A stretch of DNA of 64,000 nucleotides from Marinomonas shanghaiensis (GTDB lineage Bacteria > Pseudomonadota > Gammaproteobacteria > Pseudomonadales > Marinomonadaceae). The first letter of the stretch is position 1. Every line of letters begins with the position of its first letter. The position numbers and the translations under genes are program-made. The notes under the pieces were generated by a model. That model was not told where the DNA came from, ran no database searches, and saw only the letters and a program-made list of their open reading frames with translations. The DNA lies in the NCBI RefSeq assembly GCF_003259175.1, contig NZ_QGOK01000013.1, forward strand, positions 91,202-155,201, read 5' to 3'. Shown here in pieces: positions 25,200-34,599 of the stretch.

Positions 25200-25442
25200 A
25201 TGTCTGGTCAAGGTTCTGGCGGCAATGTGATTGCGGCACTTTGTAATGTTTTTATTCCCGGATTAGGTCAATTGGTCCAAGGTCGAATCTTTATGGCGCT
25301 GTTCTTTTTTGTGGCAACCGCGGTGAGTTATGCCTTGGGCGCGACCGTTATTCTGTTTTTCATGTGGCTAGTTGGTGCGGTTTTTCATCTGTGGTCTATT
25401 ATTGACGCCGCCCGTTTCTCTCGAATTCGTTCGGTTTTATGA
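25200..25442 (+). CDS. Small membrane protein with two hydrophobic segments
   Basis: 80 aa. The pattern NVFIPGLGQLVQGRIFMALF, followed by a second hydrophobic stretch (LGATVILFFMWLVGAVFHLW) and a short IIDAARFSR tail, resembles TM2-domain and related small membrane proteins of unknown role. GGAGC precedes the ATG. A strong terminator follows, so it is probably its own unit. Confidence 0.7.
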   Translation: MSGQGSGGNVIAALCNVFIPGLGQLVQGRIFMALFFFVATAVSYALGATVILFFMWLVGAVFHLWSIIDAARFSRIRSVL

Positions 25443-25474
25443 TGTGGGTTTGATGGCGGAAAAATGTATTGTAT

Positions 25475-25507
25475 AAAAAGGAGCCAAGTTGAAATAGGCT
25501 CCTTTTT
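25475..25507 (+). terminator. Rho-independent terminator
   Basis: AAAAAGGAGCC (25475-25485) pairs with GGCTCCTTTTT (25497-25507) around an 11-base loop. It follows the small membrane gene and precedes the convergent doxX end, so it can serve both. Confidence 0.8.
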
Positions 25508-25524
25508 ATAGTCGTCATACCACT

Positions 25525-26100
25525 TTAGAATTGTTTTTTAAGCAGGCGATCTAGCGAGAAATAACCGCCACCAAATGCGGCGATTAACAACGCGCCAGCC
25601 GTCCAGAAAATAGAGGCAAGTTCTGCTTTTAATTGTACTGAAGCAAGAAAGGTCCCGCCGCCATCGGCTAAGCGTTTTATGCCATTGGCAGTGAAAAACT
25701 CACTGCCAGAGTTCAGTGCCTCTATGCCTGCTTGGGTTAATAACGCATCGCCATAAGGGTGAGCAATGTGGAACCATAAGGTGATGGCTAACATGACCGC
25801 ATTGGCTAGAGCGATGGGGCGCGTTAGCAAGCCAGCCACAAGAAACATACCACCAAAGAACTGCATGCCAGCTAGCATAGGAGACCAAAGCCAGCCGGGA
25901 TAAAAGCCTAAGTTTTCCACAAAGCCAACTTGAGCAAATGGCGCGACTATTTTAGGCCAGCCTTCAATCACCAACATGCCGCCAATGATAATACGAAACA
26001 ATGCCCAGCCAAATGGTTGCGCGAATGTATTATAAAAATTGCTCATAAATGGTAAGTATAGATGGTTCTTTTCGTTCTTAAAGACAGGTAGATTGGACAT
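25525..26100 (-). CDS. DoxX-family membrane protein
   Basis: 191 aa with four hydrophobic helices: FGWALFRIIIGGMLVIEGWP, MLAGMQFFGGMFLVAGLLTR, IALANAVMLAITLWFHIAHP and FWTAGALLIAAFGGGYFSLD. This is the DoxX/SURF4-like fold. Family members are linked loosely to redox or sulfur chemistry; the role here is unknown. The ATG at 26100 has GAGGG before it, so the 20 extra codons upstream are not included. Confidence 0.8.
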   Translation of the reverse strand: MSNLPVFKNEKNHLYLPFMSNFYNTFAQPFGWALFRIIIGGMLVIEGWPKIVAPFAQVGFVENLGFYPGWLWSPMLAGMQFFGGMFLVAGLLTRPIALANAVMLAITLWFHIAHPYGDALLTQAGIEALNSGSEFFTANGIKRLADGGGTFLASVQLKAELASIFWTAGALLIAAFGGGYFSLDRLLKKQF

Positions 26101-26326
26101 GTTTTCCCTCTCGACGTTAGTCGTTTCCATAGGTGGTTTTGATAAGCAAGAGAGTAACATTAGGTATTTTTATAGTGCTGATTTGGATCAAGCCATTGCT
26201 ATTCATATAAGGTGAAATTGAGAATGAATGCTTTGGCTAAATTGTCCTTTTAGCCTAAAAACGTTTCTATGACGAAAATCAGCAATAAAATAGCCTTGTC
26301 CCATTATAAGTAGGCAGAGATTGAGC

Positions 26327-26743
26327 ATGAAAATTAGAGTGTTTGATAAGACAGACCAAGATCAGGTGGTTGCTCTATGGCATGCCTGTGGCCTTGTTGT
26401 TCCACAAAATGATCCGGTGAAGGACATTGATAGGAAGCGAAAAGTAGATCCTGATTTATTTTTGGTGGGTTATATAGAAGAGGAGATTATTGCCACTGTG
26501 ATGGGGGGTTACGAAGGTCATCGTGGTTGGATTAATTATTTGGCGGTAAAGCCGTCGTACCAAAGAAAGGACTTTGGCCAAGCGATAATGCAGGCTGTGG
26601 AGGCACGGATAAAAGCCAAAGGCTGTCCGAAAATTAATCTGCAAGTGCGCTCTTCTAACGAAGCCGTTATTCGATTCTATCAATCATTGGGCTATGGCGT
26701 AGAGCCTGTTATCGGGATGGGGAAGCGTCTTGAAAAAGATTAA
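26327..26743 (+). CDS. GNAT-family acetyltransferase (YpeA-like)
   Basis: 138 aa. Close in layout to E. coli YpeA: it starts MKIRVFDKTDQDQVVALWHA, has DPDLFLVGYIEEEIIATVMG, the acetyl-CoA loop YQRKDFGQAIMQAVE, and ends NEAVIRFYQSLGYGVEPVIG. The substrate is unknown. The ATG at 26327 is preferred over the TTG two codons earlier. Convergent with the dehydrogenase gene, 17 bases away. Confidence 0.85.
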   Translation: MKIRVFDKTDQDQVVALWHACGLVVPQNDPVKDIDRKRKVDPDLFLVGYIEEEIIATVMGGYEGHRGWINYLAVKPSYQRKDFGQAIMQAVEARIKAKGCPKINLQVRSSNEAVIRFYQSLGYGVEPVIGMGKRLEKD

Positions 26744-26760
26744 GACAGACAGCCAATAGG

Positions 26761-27738
26761 CTATCTGCTTAACAAATGTTGATTGGCGCAGTTTTGTGAG
26801 ATGTCGCCATTTAATGCATTGATTAAGTTATCTACGGCACAGGTAATCATCGCAAGACGGGTTTCGGCGGTTGCCGAACCTATGTGTGGAAACAATACTG
26901 CATTGTCCAGTTTGCAAAGTGGCGAGTCGCTCGGTAATGGTTCCACTTCAAAGACGTCCAACCCAGCCGCGCGAATGGTGCCATTGCTTAAAGCCTCGAC
27001 AAGCGCTGCTTCGTCGATCACTTTGCCACGGGAGCCATTGATGAAAATGGCGCTTTTCTTCATCATGGCGAATTCTTTTGCACCAATTAATCGTTCGGTG
27101 TCTGGTGTTAACGGCGTCATCACACAGACGAAGTCTGACGTTTGAAGCAGTTCTTCCATGTTCATATAAGTAGCGTTTAAGTCTTGTTCAGCATCTGGTT
27201 TACGACTCCGGTTGCTGTACTGAATCTTCATATCAAAACCAAAATGCCCGCGCTTAGCAATCGCATAACCAATGCGTCCCATACCAATGATGCCTAGTGT
27301 TTTACCGTGTACATCGGTGCCGTAAAGCGACTCACCAATGTTACTGTTCCAGCGACCTTCTCGGACCATGTTAGATAATTCAACAGCGCGTCGTGCTGTG
27401 CACATGATGAGCGTAAACATAGTATCGGCGGTGGTTTCGTTCAGTACGCCTGGTGTATGCATTAAGGGAATATCGCGCTTGGCAAGATACGCTAAATTGT
27501 ACTGATCTGTGCCGACGGAAATCGTTGATGCGGCTTTTAGCTTAGGTGCAAGATCCAATAGCTCAGAGCTCATATCTGTGCTGGAACCAATTAACCCCTC
27601 TGCATCGGCAAGAGCCGCTTTAAAGGCATCTTTGTTGTCTTCATTGATGCCATTAAAGAAGGTGACATTAAATTGCTCGTCAAGTCGCAGGCGTTCTTGT
27701 GCTGGAATATCTCGGTATAAAATGATTTTCTTCTTCAT
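26761..27738 (-). CDS. D-2-hydroxyacid dehydrogenase (GhrB / 2-ketogluconate reductase-like)
   Basis: 325 aa. Catalytic Arg and Glu regions (NGSRGKVIDEAALVEAL, GLDVFEVEP) and the final His motif LFPHIGSATAETR are present, with the NAD(P) loop GIIGMGRIGYAIAKRG. Such enzymes reduce glyoxylate, hydroxypyruvate or 2-ketogluconate. It starts one base after the kdgK stop, so it belongs to the KDG operon and probably acts on a sugar-acid intermediate. Confidence 0.88.
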   Translation of the reverse strand: MKKKIILYRDIPAQERLRLDEQFNVTFFNGINEDNKDAFKAALADAEGLIGSSTDMSSELLDLAPKLKAASTISVGTDQYNLAYLAKRDIPLMHTPGVLNETTADTMFTLIMCTARRAVELSNMVREGRWNSNIGESLYGTDVHGKTLGIIGMGRIGYAIAKRGHFGFDMKIQYSNRSRKPDAEQDLNATYMNMEELLQTSDFVCVMTPLTPDTERLIGAKEFAMMKKSAIFINGSRGKVIDEAALVEALSNGTIRAAGLDVFEVEPLPSDSPLCKLDNAVLFPHIGSATAETRLAMITCAVDNLINALNGDISQNCANQHLLSR

Positions 27739-27739
27739 C

Positions 27740-28699
27740 CTATGACTCCTGTTCTAGCTCGTTTAATGTGGCTCTCGTTGGCAAGCCTTCGCTGTCGCCA
27801 CGCACTTGTACGGTTAAAGAACCTAACAGATTACCACGACGCGCAGCTTGCTTCATGGTTTTACCGTCAAGCAACGCCGAGATCACCCCCACGGCAAAAC
27901 TATCGCCGGCACCCACGGTATCGACCACTTTTGCTACAGGGAAGCCAGCCACTGTGCCTGATTCACCCTTATTCGTTTTGAAATAGGCGCCTTTGCTACC
28001 GAGTTTAACGATAACCGTTTTGACGCCATGTTGAAGATAAAAGTCCGCAATCACTTCTGGTTGGTCGCTGCCCGCGAGGATTTTGCCCTCTTCTATGCCT
28101 GGTAAAACAATGTCGCTGGCAAAGGCAAACTCATTAATGGTCGCCACCATAGTGGCTTGATCCGGCCACAGAGTAGGGCGCAAATTGGTATCAAAAGACA
28201 CGCTGCAACCTTGTTCTTTGGCTAGGTTTAAGGCGTGTTTTGTCGCTTCACGCATGGTGCTGGATACGGCTATCGAGATGCCCGTTAGATGTAAATGGGT
28301 ACCCGGTTTGAATAAATTTTCGTCTATGTCTGTCGTGCTTAATGTGGAAGCAGCAGAATTTTTACGGAAATACTCGACCTTAGGGTCGCTGCCATCGGTA
28401 ACATTGGATTTCAGCATAAAACCAGTAGCATGGTTGGCACTTTCAGAAATCCAATCGGTACGAATGTTCTCTTTGCTGATTGCTTGGCGAATAAATTGTC
28501 CAAAACTGTCTTTACCGACTTTGCTAATGTAGCAGGCTTCAAAACCCAAACGCGCCATACCAATAGCGACGTTGACTTCCGCCCCAGCCAAAGAGCGATG
28601 GAACTCTTCAATGTCAGCAAGTTGCCCTGGCGTTTTGGCCACAAACATGGCCATGGCTTCACCAAGCGTAACAAAAGAGTGTGTTTGCTTTGTTTCCAT
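27740..28699 (-). CDS. kdgK: 2-dehydro-3-deoxygluconokinase (KDG kinase)
   Basis: 319 aa PfkB-family kinase. It shows the N-terminal substrate motif (GEAMAMFVAKTPGQLADIEE, then AGAEVNVAIGMARLG) and the C-terminal signature DTVGAGDSFAVGVISALLDG with the catalytic aspartate. It phosphorylates KDG to KDPG, feeding the Entner-Doudoroff aldolase. It is embedded between a TRAP transporter and a hydroxyacid dehydrogenase, consistent with uronate catabolism. No aldolase gene lies in the window. Confidence 0.88.
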   Translation of the reverse strand: METKQTHSFVTLGEAMAMFVAKTPGQLADIEEFHRSLAGAEVNVAIGMARLGFEACYISKVGKDSFGQFIRQAISKENIRTDWISESANHATGFMLKSNVTDGSDPKVEYFRKNSAASTLSTTDIDENLFKPGTHLHLTGISIAVSSTMREATKHALNLAKEQGCSVSFDTNLRPTLWPDQATMVATINEFAFASDIVLPGIEEGKILAGSDQPEVIADFYLQHGVKTVIVKLGSKGAYFKTNKGESGTVAGFPVAKVVDTVGAGDSFAVGVISALLDGKTMKQAARRGNLLGSLTVQVRGDSEGLPTRATLNELEQES

Positions 28700-28719
28700 T
28701 ATGGATAATTCCTTCTTTT

Positions 28720-29979
28720 TTAGATCAATAACATAAATGGCATAAATATCACGGCAATCAGCACCAGCACGATGACCGCAATATATGGCATGACGGCTTT
28801 AAATGATCGGTCGATGGATAAGTCACCAATAGCGCTTGCGATTAATAAACACAATCCATATGGCGGTGTAATTAAGCCAATGGATAAAGTGATGATAACG
28901 ACGATACCAAGCTGAACAGGGTCGACCCCTAATGTAAGCGCGACCGGGTAAACAACAGGTACAAATAGCACCATGGCAGGAATAGCGTCCATGAAGGTAC
29001 CGACAAATAAAAAGAAGGCCACAATAATGAATAGGAATAAGTATTCATTGCTGCCCATTCCACTGAAAAATCCCGATACAATGGCGTTGATTTGGTAATA
29101 ACCGAGAAACTCCCCGAGTGCCGAAGCGGCAGCTAAAGCGAAGAGTGATAAACAGCTTAGTTTTAATGTTTCGGTGAAAATCTTGGGCAAATCTTTTAGG
29201 CTAATAGATTTATAGTAAAACGCGCTGACGAAGTAAGCATAAACTGCGGAGAAAGCAGCCGCTTCTGTTGGAGTGAAGACACCAAAAACAATACCTCCAA
29301 TAATGATAAGCGGCGTGATCATTGCCGGAATGGCATCTTTTGTTAATGCTATAAATTCCGTACGACTGATTTTTTCTGCTTTTGGTAAGTTGTCACGTTT
29401 GGCAATAATACTAATGACAAACATCATGCCAAGGCCGATTAAAACCCCAGGCACCATGCCGCCGATGAACAATTGTCCAACAGAGGTGTTGGTTAATCCA
29501 CCATAAATGACCATGGTGATGCTAGGGGGAATGATGCCACCAATAGTAGATGAGGCCGCTGTAACGCCAACCGACATTTCGCGGCTGTAGCCTTTGTTGA
29601 TCATGTTAGGTATGAGGATTTTTCCAACACCAGCGGTATCGGCCGTTGAGGATCCACTGACACCTGCAAACAACATGGACACCAAAACGTTAGCGTGGCC
29701 TAAACCGCCAGGTTTGCGACCGACTAAGGCGATAGAAAAGTTGATCAGTCGGTGAGAAATTTGACCGCTATTCATGATGTTGGCTGTTAGTACAAAAAGT
29801 GGCACCGCGAGCAACACATAAGAGTTGAGACCGTAGAACATCTTCATTGGGATCATGGTCGTTGGCGCGCCAGTCATGGTGCCAATACCCACTAAAGATG
29901 CAATACCGATAGAGAAGGCAATGGGTATCCCAAGGATAATAAGACCAACAAATAATAAGGTAATTAACGCGAGTTCCAT
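28720..29979 (-). CDS. dctM: TRAP transporter large membrane subunit, second system
   Basis: 419 aa, about twelve membrane segments, DctM family (MLFAGVSGSSTADTAGVGKI, SSTIGGIIPPSITMVIYGGL, IVVIITLSIGLITPPYGLCL). AAGGAGG precedes the ATG, which lies 16 bases inside the end of the small-subunit gene. Substrate inferred as a hexuronate or related acid from the kdgK partner. Confidence 0.93.
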   Translation of the reverse strand: MELALITLLFVGLIILGIPIAFSIGIASLVGIGTMTGAPTTMIPMKMFYGLNSYVLLAVPLFVLTANIMNSGQISHRLINFSIALVGRKPGGLGHANVLVSMLFAGVSGSSTADTAGVGKILIPNMINKGYSREMSVGVTAASSTIGGIIPPSITMVIYGGLTNTSVGQLFIGGMVPGVLIGLGMMFVISIIAKRDNLPKAEKISRTEFIALTKDAIPAMITPLIIIGGIVFGVFTPTEAAAFSAVYAYFVSAFYYKSISLKDLPKIFTETLKLSCLSLFALAAASALGEFLGYYQINAIVSGFFSGMGSNEYLFLFIIVAFFLFVGTFMDAIPAMVLFVPVVYPVALTLGVDPVQLGIVVIITLSIGLITPPYGLCLLIASAIGDLSIDRSFKAVMPYIAVIVLVLIAVIFMPFMLLI

Positions 29980-30461
29980 GATGCCTCCTTAAAGCAGGAC
30001 AGTGTTTTCACTTCGTTGTAGATGTTATCCACCAGATAAACACTGGAGCTTATAAAGGTGATTGGCATGATAAGCCATACATAGCCTTGTCGAAATTCTG
30101 GGATGCTGATCCAACGAGAGTTCCAAAATGCTTGAGTGATCTCAACGCTGTATAAGGAGCAGAATACGCAGAAAATCAACATGATAAGGTTTTGAATGAT
30201 GACTAATACTGAGCGCTTATCGCCTTGGAAATAGTGTGTAAGAACGTCAAAACCGAAATGTTTGTTTTCTTTTACCATGACAGCTGAACCAAGGAACATA
30301 GCCCAGATAAAGGAATTTACAGCGATTTCTTCCGTCCATAACACCGACATTCCTAGGTAGCGAGTAACCACTTGAATTAAGGTAGCGGCGAGGAAAATCA
30401 CCAGTAGCAAAACACCTAAGCTGATTTGAAGTCGGGCGACAAATGTAGTGAGTATTTTCAT
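29964..30461 (-). CDS. dctQ: TRAP transporter small membrane subunit, second system
   Basis: 165 aa with four hydrophobic segments and the DctQ pattern ATLIQVVTRYLGMSVLWTEE. Overlaps the large-subunit gene by 16 bases, as expected for coupled production of the membrane pair. Confidence 0.9.
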   Translation of the reverse strand: MKILTTFVARLQISLGVLLLVIFLAATLIQVVTRYLGMSVLWTEEIAVNSFIWAMFLGSAVMVKENKHFGFDVLTHYFQGDKRSVLVIIQNLIMLIFCVFCSLYSVEITQAFWNSRWISIPEFRQGYVWLIMPITFISSSVYLVDNIYNEVKTLSCFKEASWNSR

Positions 30462-30515
30462 ACCATATATCCTTGAAGCTCCGAGCTGCCCTCGGAGCTA
30501 GGCTAGTAGATAGCG

Positions 30516-31511
30516 TTATTTAGTCTGACGGATGGTTTCAAGTACTTCTGTCATACCGTTTTTCGCTGCCCACTGATCTTGGATAGAAAGGGCTTTTTCA
30601 ATGAAAGGAGTGCGATCTAACGTGTTTACGATAGCACCATCATCAATGGCTTTTTGCTTGTAAGTGGACTCTTCATCATACAAAGCTTGGCGTTCTGCTT
30701 GAGTCGCCTCTTTTACGGCTTGGTTGAAGGCTGTACGCTGCTCGTCATTGAAGCTTTCCCATACTGAATTACGCACCAGCAATAAACGAGTGGTGTAGTC
30801 ATGACCCGTTTCAGAAATGTACTTACCGTTCGATGTTTTGTGGTGTTCCATTGGAATGAAGTAGGGATAAGCGTTTTCTGCCGCATCAACCACATTGCTT
30901 GATAGCGCTTGGTAAAGTTCAGCCCAAGCAACAGAGGTTGGTACTGCACCGATTTCTTTCCAGTATTGAGACACTACGCCAGATGTTTGAGTACGGATTT
31001 TCATGCCTTTTACATCGGCAAAGCTATTGACCGGTTGCTTGCCATACCAGTGGCGTACACCTGCAGTCCAATAAGCGGCCACACGATACTTCTCACCAGA
31101 TTTTGTGTAGATGATGTCGGCAATATCTTTTCCTACTTTGCCGTCAACTACTTTTTCCCAATGGCTGTAATCGTCAAACAAGTACAACAAAGAGAATAGA
31201 TCTACTTCTTCAATACCTGATGATGTCATAAAACCAGGTGAAACGAGAACCATGTCTGCACCGCCAAGTACCAGTTTTTCAACCAATTCATTTTCATTGG
31301 TACCAATGGTTCCTGCGTGTACTTCTACATTGAAAAGACCTGATTTATCCGCGACTTCTTTCAGTTTCAGCATGCCTGTTTGGTATGGACTGGAGAGGTT
31401 GGTTTGGTTGTGGGCAGCAACGATTTTAATCGTGTCAGATTTGGTTGAATCATCACTGCATCCAGCGAGAGAAATGGCAGCGGCGGTTAGCAGAGTAAAT
31501 AATTTTTTCAT
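30516..31511 (-). CDS. dctP: TRAP transporter substrate-binding lipoprotein, second system
   Basis: 331 aa DctP-type binding protein (VEVHAGTIGTNENELVEKL, DVKGMKIRTQTSGVVSQYW, LYQALSSNVVDAAENAYPYF). Unlike the first system, the leader ends in a lipobox, LAGC with Cys18, so the protein is probably a membrane-anchored lipoprotein rather than free in the periplasm. First gene of the TRAP-kdgK-dehydrogenase operon. A 20-base palindrome lies 64 bases upstream of its start. Confidence 0.9.
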   Translation of the reverse strand: MKKLFTLLTAAAISLAGCSDDSTKSDTIKIVAAHNQTNLSSPYQTGMLKLKEVADKSGLFNVEVHAGTIGTNENELVEKLVLGGADMVLVSPGFMTSSGIEEVDLFSLLYLFDDYSHWEKVVDGKVGKDIADIIYTKSGEKYRVAAYWTAGVRHWYGKQPVNSFADVKGMKIRTQTSGVVSQYWKEIGAVPTSVAWAELYQALSSNVVDAAENAYPYFIPMEHHKTSNGKYISETGHDYTTRLLLVRNSVWESFNDEQRTAFNQAVKEATQAERQALYDEESTYKQKAIDDGAIVNTLDRTPFIEKALSIQDQWAAKNGMTEVLETIRQTK

Positions 31512-31574
31512 GGTAACTCCATTATGGATCGATTTTTATGATTATGGTGATCACACTTTAGGCAAAAGACGATA

Positions 31575-31594
31575 TCATGGAATCGATTCCATGA
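31575..31594. promoter_or_regulatory. Perfect 20-bp palindrome, candidate LacI-family operator
   Basis: TCATGGAATCGATTCCATGA is a perfect palindrome with the central CG step typical of LacI/GalR operators. It lies upstream of the TRAP-kdgK operon and downstream of the LacI-type gene, making that regulator the likely binder. Confidence 0.75.
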
Positions 31595-31679
31595 ATAGCC
31601 TTCGCCAATCGCTTTTAAAGAATTTTATGGCTATTTTTTGTTCAATTTGATTTTGTCTAAAGGCTGTTTTGTGAAAGCG

Positions 31680-32696
31680 TTAAGTGGAATGACGAACAAT
31701 GAGCTCAGCTTTGAGCTTGATGTGTTGTGGGGCTTCGTTGTTACCTTGAACTCTGGCAAGCAATCGTTCGCAAGCCGTTTGGCCTATCTGTTGGGTAGGT
31801 TGGCGCATAACGGTAATGCCGCCTTCGAACAGTTGTGCCCATTCTGGGTCGTCTATGCTGATTAAACCAATGTGCGTGCCGATGTGAATGTCTAGCTGTT
31901 TCAAGGCTTTTGCGGTGCTCATCATGGCAACACCATTGGTAGTGAAGATGGCTTTTTTGCGCTTTGGGTGAGCGGCGATGAAGTCTGTAATAACCTTGAC
32001 TAATAAGCTGACGCTCATCTTTTCAATTTCGATGACATCGCAGGTTATGTTGTCGTTTTCTTTGGCGAAAGCTTGAATGGCGTCGACCCTTGCTTGGCGA
32101 GGATCTATGGCGATAGATTCGGTAACCACCAAGATGGCTTCATAGGCATTGGCTTGTAAGTGCTGGCAGGCTTCTTTTACGGCTGCTTCGTTATCTAGCC
32201 CGACAGTATCGAATCCAAGCGAGGTATTGATCCTATCAACCAATACTAAAGGGCAAGAGAGGCGCTTCAAATTACTGACTTGTTTTTGTGCCATTCCCGC
32301 AGTATTGACTATGATACCGTCGACCCTGTGTGCTTCGAGTAAGGACAAATAACGGTCTTGCAACTCTTTTTCATTGTCTGTGTTGCAGACCATCAGCATG
32401 TAGCCCTCACGACGGCAGACGTGTTCTACTCCTTGCAGCACATCAATAGAATAGGGGTTAGTGACGTCAGCGAGTAACAATCCAATGAGTTTTGAATGTC
32501 CAGCTCTGAGCATGCGCGCGGAATGGTTAGGGCGAAAATCCAGATGAGCAATGGCTTGCGCAATTTTTTCTCTTAGCTCATCGGATAATTTGTCTTGTTC
32601 CCCATTGAGATAACGTGAAACACTGGTCTTACCGACTTTTGCATATTTTGCAACGTCTGAAATGGTGGTGAAGCTTTTGTTATTTTTCTTCAGCAA
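31680..32696 (-). CDS. LacI-family regulator of the TRAP-kdgK operon
   Basis: 338 aa. The N-terminal lacI helix-turn-helix with hinge (TTISDVAKYAKVGKTSVSRY, then LNGEQDKLSDELREKIAQAI) is followed by a periplasmic-binding-like sensor domain (KLIGLLLADVTNPYSIDVLQ). The reading frame has no ATG before the HTH; TTG at 32696 is the likely start. Same strand as, and immediately upstream of, the uronate operon. It probably represses it in the absence of KDG or a related acid, as KdgR-type LacI proteins do. Confidence 0.86.
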   Translation of the reverse strand: MLKKNNKSFTTISDVAKYAKVGKTSVSRYLNGEQDKLSDELREKIAQAIAHLDFRPNHSARMLRAGHSKLIGLLLADVTNPYSIDVLQGVEHVCRREGYMLMVCNTDNEKELQDRYLSLLEAHRVDGIIVNTAGMAQKQVSNLKRLSCPLVLVDRINTSLGFDTVGLDNEAAVKEACQHLQANAYEAILVVTESIAIDPRQARVDAIQAFAKENDNITCDVIEIEKMSVSLLVKVITDFIAAHPKRKKAIFTTNGVAMMSTAKALKQLDIHIGTHIGLISIDDPEWAQLFEGGITVMRQPTQQIGQTACERLLARVQGNNEAPQHIKLKAELIVRHST

Positions 32697-32830
32697 TGTG
32701 TTGTCTCAATGGTTAGATTAACGGAAAGAACATCCATACGCGTAAGTATAGAGGTAGGCGTTTTTCCGTACTGTAAACTATGATCCTAGCGGGGCGCAAT
32801 TATAGACAGTTTTTTAATAGCAGGAGCATT

Positions 32831-33904
32831 ATGAAAATTTTCAGTTGTCAGCAATGTGGGCAGACGGTGTTATTTGAGAACACCCACTGCGAGCAATGCT
32901 CGTCGTCGTTGGGCTTTCTTCCTGATCAGTTAGTGATCAGTGCGTTAAAATCGGTTGATAATGCTTGGTATGCCATGGCCGATAAATCCATTCCTGCTAA
33001 GCGTTGGTATTATTGTGAAAACCATCAGCACCAAGTTTGTAACTGGATGGTAGAAGAAGGCGGCAGTACGTTTTGTGTCGCGTGTGAGTTGAATCGTCAT
33101 ATTCCGAATTTAGAAAAAGTAGAAGAGCGTCAGGCATGGCAACAATTGGAGTTTGCTAAACATCGTTTGGTGTATTCTATATTGCGTCTTGGTTTACCTT
33201 TGATCAGTAAAAAAACAGAACCTGACGACGGTTTGTCGTTTGATTTTATTTCTGAAAATAATCAAGTCCCAGAAGACGCCAGTGCGATGACTGGGCATGC
33301 TGCAGGGCAAGTCACGATCAACGCGGCTGAGGGAAATTCGGTCGACCGTGAACAAATGCGCGAAGATATGAATGAGTCCTATCGAACCGTTATTGGGCAT
33401 TTTCGTCATGAAATTGGGCACTATTACTGGGATCAGCTTATTGCAGATAATGAACAGTGTTTGGCTGATTTTAGAGCACTTTTTGGTGATGATCGAGAAA
33501 GCTATGCCGATGCATTAGAGACACATTATAAAACGCCCAATCCAGATTGGCAGCAGTCTTTTGTGAGTGTTTATGCGTCATCTCATCCTTGGGAAGATTG
33601 GGCGGAAACTTGGGCCCATTACTTGCACATTGTCGACACTTTAGAAACGGCCAGTGATCTTGGCTTGAGTTTGCAACCTATTGGTTCAAATAGACAAAAC
33701 CTTGCGGTGATGGTGAACATTGACCCCTTTAGGCACGATAATTTCGACGACATTCTTGCGCAATATGTGCCGTTAACCTTCGCGGTGAATAATCTAAATC
33801 GAGGCATGGGTCAACCGGACTTGTACCCTTTTATTTTAGTGCCTGCGGTGCGTGAGAAGTTGGTGTTTATTCACCGTTTGCTGCGATCTTATACAGCGGA
33901 ATGA
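32831..33904 (+). CDS. Zinc-ribbon putative zinc metallopeptidase
   Basis: 357 aa. Two Cys-rich zinc ribbons at the start (CQQC at residues 6-9 with CEQC at 20-23, and CENHQHQVC with CVAC at about 62-85). A metallopeptidase core follows with HEIGH at residues 193-197 and a downstream EDWAETWAHYLH segment that could supply the third ligand. It fits the family annotated putative zinc-binding metallopeptidase; no substrate is known to me. CAGGAG precedes the ATG at 32831. The open frame extends 17 codons further up, without a ribosome site. Confidence 0.82.
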   Translation: MKIFSCQQCGQTVLFENTHCEQCSSSLGFLPDQLVISALKSVDNAWYAMADKSIPAKRWYYCENHQHQVCNWMVEEGGSTFCVACELNRHIPNLEKVEERQAWQQLEFAKHRLVYSILRLGLPLISKKTEPDDGLSFDFISENNQVPEDASAMTGHAAGQVTINAAEGNSVDREQMREDMNESYRTVIGHFRHEIGHYYWDQLIADNEQCLADFRALFGDDRESYADALETHYKTPNPDWQQSFVSVYASSHPWEDWAETWAHYLHIVDTLETASDLGLSLQPIGSNRQNLAVMVNIDPFRHDNFDDILAQYVPLTFAVNNLNRGMGQPDLYPFILVPAVREKLVFIHRLLRSYTAE

Positions 33905-34022
33905 TTCGCGAATAAGGGATTTTATTGACTTTTCATGGCGACAAATAAGGCGATCCGTTATCATGCTCTGCAATGGGAGCATGATAACCTCAGCTCCTGA
34001 CCTTTAATCCTTTAGGATCCCA

Positions 34023-34370
34023 ATGAAAAAGACCTTTACGTTATCTCACCCAACCATCAAATACCCACGCCTAATCGAAGCAACAAAAAACGAAGTCAAA
34101 AAATATCTCAAAAGAGAGCGCAATAAAAAATTGCCAGAATACGCTGACTTTTGGGGATTTGATTGCCGCTTTGGTCAAACTGAAGCGCTGGCTGAAGAGA
34201 TTCATGTTGCTCAAATCAATGAAAAAATCAGCTTTGCTGAAAGCCAAGAGTGGACTGCGTTCTACCTTGAAATCCTAGCCACGCCAGCACAACGTATAAA
34301 ACGTGATGACGCTGATGGGCAGGAAGAAGACGAAGAGAGCGCAAGCGAAGAGCACGACGAAGATCGATAA
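34023..34370 (+). CDS. DUF6172 family protein
   Basis: 115 aa, soluble. The conserved start MKKTFTLSHPTIKYPRLIEA, then KNEVKKYLKRERNKKLP and YADFWGFDCRFGQ, match a short conserved gammaproteobacterial protein of unknown function. The last 25 residues are almost all Asp, Glu and Ser (acidic tail). Preceded by TTTAGGATCC near the start. Alone between its neighbours. Confidence 0.75.
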   Translation: MKKTFTLSHPTIKYPRLIEATKNEVKKYLKRERNKKLPEYADFWGFDCRFGQTEALAEEIHVAQINEKISFAESQEWTAFYLEILATPAQRIKRDDADGQEEDEESASEEHDEDR

Positions 34371-34599
34371 GCTGCTAGCTTAGACGTAAAAACGCCTAGT
34401 GCTTTGTGTATTGTTCGCAACTAAGTAAAAATCTTAACTCATTTCAAGATCTTGTTTCCTTTTTCCTGACTCTTTAATCACTTGTTCGCGTACTGCGTGG
34501 CCTTATCATTAAGAGATCGCAGGCCCCTTTTTTCATTTGCCTGCTGACTATTTTTAGAGACCTTTGTGCAAAGGTAATATTTAGGTTGGAGATAAAGTG

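Noticed and set aside
26233..26263. Hairpin GGCTAAA...TTTAGCC before the YpeA-like gene
   Set aside because: Weak 7-bp AT-rich stem without T-run; not convincing as terminator or riboswitch.
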